DNA from: Megalobrama amblycephala
Taxonomy: Eukaryota > Chordata > Actinopteri > Cypriniformes > Xenocyprididae
DNA: 64,000 nucleotides
NCBI RefSeq assembly: GCF_018812025.1
Contig: NC_063052.1
Coordinates: 31,201,951 to 31,265,950, forward strand
Direction: 5' to 3'
The translations under genes were made by a program, and so were the position numbers. The first letter of the stretch is position 1. Each line of letters opens with the position of its first letter. The notes beneath the pieces were generated by a model that saw only the letters and a list, made by a program, of their open reading frames with translations, had not been told where the DNA came from and made no database searches. Positions 61,801 through 64,000 of this stretch are shown piece after piece.

Positions 61801-63824
61801 TCAAGTCAATGGGACTAACAGTGAAGTAGTTATAGCCATTTTCATCCATTATAGTGCCACTAAGTGGCCAGTCGCTGTGTCCTTTTTCACGCGACCACAG
61901 AATGAGCTCTTAGGTGTGAACATGGTGAAAATACCCCGTCATTACATTCACGAGTCCATTTTAGTAAAAGTGGCTCCACCCACTTTGAACTTTTTGGTGG
62001 CCCTTAGAGACTGTGAATCGAAATGTCAACTTTTTTTTGATAATTATTGACAATCAGATCTTGCTGCACTGGTTTGGTTCCGATCGGGCCAAAAACCTTG
62101 GACTAGTTCGGGGAAGTATTTTTTCAAAAATTCCAAAATACCCAAAAGTTTCACCAGAACAAGGAATCTGATCATGCATTTTGTGAGTGTGAGTACTACC
62201 AGCCCTCAAAGTTTCAAGTCTCTACGACTTACGGTTTGGTCTGCCTGATCACTTTTATGGGAGAATGATGATCCTTGGAAATTTTAAAAATTACAATAGG
62301 GTTTCAGCGCTAAGTGCTTGAACCCCTAAATATCTGATTCTTAATCAGAATTAAGTATTCTAGAGAAAATAATTATAAAAACATCTTCAAACACATATGC
62401 AACACACACACACACACTTGAGCTCTCTTTCTGTACCGTGAGCATATTGAAGTGTCTGCTGCTGATCTCTTCTTGCGGTTTTTCTTGGCAGGGCTGTCCA
62501 GGCGGTCAGTAGGCAGCAGGGTTAGTATCAAATGGGGGGTTTTTGTGCTAAATTCAATCTGTCCTTTAGTCACACCTGGTCTTCTGTTCTGCTTTATAAG
62601 GTCGTCATCAATGCCTGGGAAGGAATCGATCCAAAATATCAATAACATCAAATGATGCCAGAGTTTTTACAATGACATTACTGTTTCGTTAACATTTAAC
62701 AAATAGAAAGTATCCCTTTTCGTCTTCATTTTGAACAATGTATTTATTGTTTTAAACTTTCTTTGTGATGAAACTTTCTGTGTTTGATATTTTTATCTAA
62801 TGCAATAATATTCATATAATACATAATATTCATAATAATATTCAACCGATTTTTTGGGGTTCATTTTAAGCCAGCCATATAGTAATTTTTAAACAATAAT
62901 TGGGTTAAATAAAACTGCCCAGCACGTTGGGCAAACATTTAACCAAACCGCTGGGTTTGTCCATTTTCAACCCAACTTGGGTTGTTTTTAAACCCAGGAT
63001 TTTTTAGAGTGCACTTTTTAAGTGTAACTTTAAGCATTTAACTTCATAGGACAGATAAATCAAATAAAACATTTAGATTAATGAGAAAATGACCTGCAAA
63101 TCTGGCTTCCAACTCTTCACTCTTGTTAGGGACAATATTGTTTGTGGAGGGGACGAATGTACAGCAAGGACAGTGAACGCTGATCTTGAGCCCAAGATTT
63201 CTCTCTAAGAGGGAAAAAGAGATTATTTTCCCCAGAGAAGTAAATATTTCACAACCTCCTCTGCTTCATCAAGCAGTAAGTATACGTTGAAACTTCTGGA
63301 TGAACCCACTGACCTCTGAACGCCATCCACTCCTTCACAGTCTCTGTGACGTCGACAGAAAGCCACGCCCCCTTGGCTCGAGGCTCTACTGTTCTGGAGT
63401 CGATGTACCTCTGAGACGCTGCCGTCACATCGTCAGATTTGAGAATCTGTGGGTGTGAAGGGAAACAAACCACAAGCTTATTTGACTTACCCATTCATTC
63501 ATCTGCTGCTCTATTTCTTGCACTGTATGGCATGAAAACACATCATGCAAATGTGATGAATCAAACCCGTGCAGTTGCTGTCACTACAGTGCAGACTCAC
63601 TGCTCGTCTTTGGAACAACTCAAGCCTTTTGTCTGGAAAAACCACAGGCGCTCCTCTTACCTGGTATATTTCCACGCGCTGCTCTGTGGTTCGCGCCTGT
63701 GGGTTTGGAGCTCTGAAGATGCGAAATTCTGCTTTGACCAAAGTACTGGAATTTCGCTCCACGTTGGTGACGTCGAAGCCCACTATCCTGAAGTACGGGC
63801 TCTGAGGAAGCGGGTTGATTGAGT
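58642..63824 (-). CDS. tgfb2: TGF-beta2-class ligand precursor (exons 2-7; exon 1 outside)
   Basis: A secreted latent growth factor that signals through TGF-beta type I and II receptors after release from its propeptide. Minus-strand exons, in transcript order: 63661-63824, 63314-63446, 63094-63204, 62437-62614, 59035-59185, 58642-58800; all phases fit. The propeptide part includes [20 protein letters not shown] (with an NSS site), [18 protein letters not shown] and [21 protein letters not shown] and [12 protein letters not shown] are typical of TGFB2, not TGFB1 or TGFB3. A furin site RKKR (62466-62477) is followed by a 112-residue mature chain ending [11 protein letters not shown]. All nine mature-ligand cysteines are present, but the first is one position later than usual. 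It may be tgfb2 itself or a fish-only relative such as the gene called tgfb5. The signal peptide and the LTBP-binding Cys lie beyond the window. Confidence 0.9.
59035..59185 (-). CDS. tgfb2: tgfb2-like exon 6 (mature ligand core)
   Basis: Acceptor CTCTTCCAG, donor AACATG|GTAAAT; 151 nt. It codes [19 protein letters not shown] and [20 protein letters not shown], the cystine-knot finger. One codon shorter at its start than in mammalian TGFB2. Confidence 0.93.
59232..59612. mobile_element. Decayed TTCACCC-family element
   Basis: CATTTACACTCACACTCATG at the left and GAGGGTGAGTAAACGATGAC plus TTGGGTGAACTATCCCT at the right. In the intron between exons 5 and 6 of the TGF-beta2-class gene. Confidence 0.55.
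60117..60947 (-). mobile_element. AGGTGCCCTAGA element, copy 6 (reverse)
   Basis: TTAA at 60113-60116 and 60948-60951. Core TTACGTAA at 60777-60784. Shorter than the other copies through an internal deletion after GCTAATGACATGCTAACAG. In intron 5 of the TGF-beta2-class gene. Confidence 0.85.
60955..61260. repeat. CAGAATTGCAAGATATAAAC repeat fragment
   Basis: Words such as AACTCGCAATTGCAAG and GTCAGAATTGCAAGATA recur in both orientations. Matches the inner part of 28767-29306. Confidence 0.65.
61420..62335. repeat. Unclassified dispersed-repeat-like block
   Basis: Shows a paired wording (CCTAGGACTAGTTCG at about 61441 and CTTGGACTAGTTCG at about 62096). It ends GGGTTTCAGCGCTAAGTGC, close in wording to a fragment at 8797-8832. 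It has a 94-codon frame without recognisable domains. Family unknown. Confidence 0.4.
62437..62614 (-). CDS. tgfb2: tgfb2-like exon 5 (furin site, mature N-terminus)
   Basis: Acceptor CTTCCCAG, donor CACG|GTACAG; 178 nt. It codes [32 protein letters not shown], then RKKR and SAADTSICS. The mature chain starts after RKKR. Confidence 0.9.
62870..63015. repeat. TTGGGTT-rich inverted fragment
   Basis: CAACCCAACTTGGGTTG is a palindrome next to CAGCACGTTGGGCAAAC and CCGCTGGGTTTG. A small dispersed-repeat remnant in intron 4 of the TGF-beta2-class gene. Confidence 0.5.
63094..63204 (-). CDS. tgfb2: tgfb2-like exon 4
   Basis: Acceptor CCTCTTAG, donor TTTGCAG|GTCATT; 111 nt. It codes [19 protein letters not shown] and [11 protein letters not shown]. 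The CPCC cysteines pair the two propeptide chains. Confidence 0.9.
63314..63446 (-). CDS. tgfb2: tgfb2-like exon 3
   Basis: Acceptor ACACCCACAG, donor TTCAGAG|GTCAGT; 133 nt, phase 0 in and 1 out. It codes [18 protein letters not shown] to [13 protein letters not shown]. Confidence 0.9.
63661..63824 (-). CDS. tgfb2: tgfb2-like exon 2
   Basis: Acceptor GTTCCACAG, donor ACCAG|GTAAGA (minus strand); 164 nt. It codes [20 protein letters not shown] through [10 protein letters not shown], the propeptide arm region, with an NSS glycosylation site. Confidence 0.9.
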
Positions 63825-64000
63825 CTGTGGAACAAAGGCAGGATTCACTTTGGCTTTATTTACACTTTGTGGTCTGTGCGTGGTTTTCAGAGGGTCAACC
63901 TCAAGGAAATAAAACTTGCTTTAGTGCCAAAACAGCAGATGTAATGACTAACCCCTTTCAGCCTCTCAGAGGCCTCACTGAACTTTAGCTGACTTATTAT

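Noticed and set aside
61766..62050. 94-codon frame [16 protein letters not shown]
   Set aside because: It lies in a dispersed-repeat-like block in an intron of the TGF-beta2-class gene and shows no domain.

Overview
The window looks like nuclear DNA of a cyprinid-type teleost fish. It is AT-rich and intron-rich, with vertebrate splice sites, long TA and GT microsatellites and very many short inverted-repeat DNA transposons. Assignment to fish rests on the gene content and the repeat landscape; no database search was possible.

Three protein-coding genes can be rebuilt exon by exon, and every exon phase agrees. (1) Positions 1370-27574, plus strand: a CENPF-type kinetochore/mitochondrial coiled-coil protein, 15 coding exons, about 1708 residues. 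This is roughly half the length of human CENPF. The N-terminus and the short C-terminal motif containing KGFADIP are kept, but there is no C-terminal CAAX box. (2) About 33.7-44.8 kb, plus strand: the two-pore-domain potassium channel kcnk4 (TRAAK), 6 coding exons, about 542 residues, with an unusually long arginine- and serine-rich tail and a probable multi-exon 5' leader. (3) 58642-63824, minus strand: exons 2-7 of a TGF-beta2-class ligand gene. They cover most of the latency propeptide, the RKKR cleavage site and the complete 112-residue mature ligand. Exon 1 lies beyond the right edge.

Between and inside these genes the DNA is dominated by non-autonomous transposons. Several families are flanked by TTAA and begin AGG just inside it. 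One of them, a ~0.95-kb family ending in AGGTGCCCTAGA, has six copies here. Others are hAT-like (8-bp duplications), Tc1/mariner-like (TA) or fold-back elements. A 1.27-kb inverted-repeat element just downstream of kcnk4 carries about 26 copies of a 42-bp minisatellite. The stretches 45-47 kb and 51-53.8 kb hold mostly single-copy-looking DNA with no gene I can support.

The three genes do not share a pathway. What links them is ancestry: in mammals CENPF, KCNK2 (sister of KCNK4) and TGFB2 lie together on human 1q41, while KCNK4 is on 11q13 without such neighbours. The window therefore looks like a second copy of that block from early vertebrate genome duplication, with partners that mammals appear to have lost.
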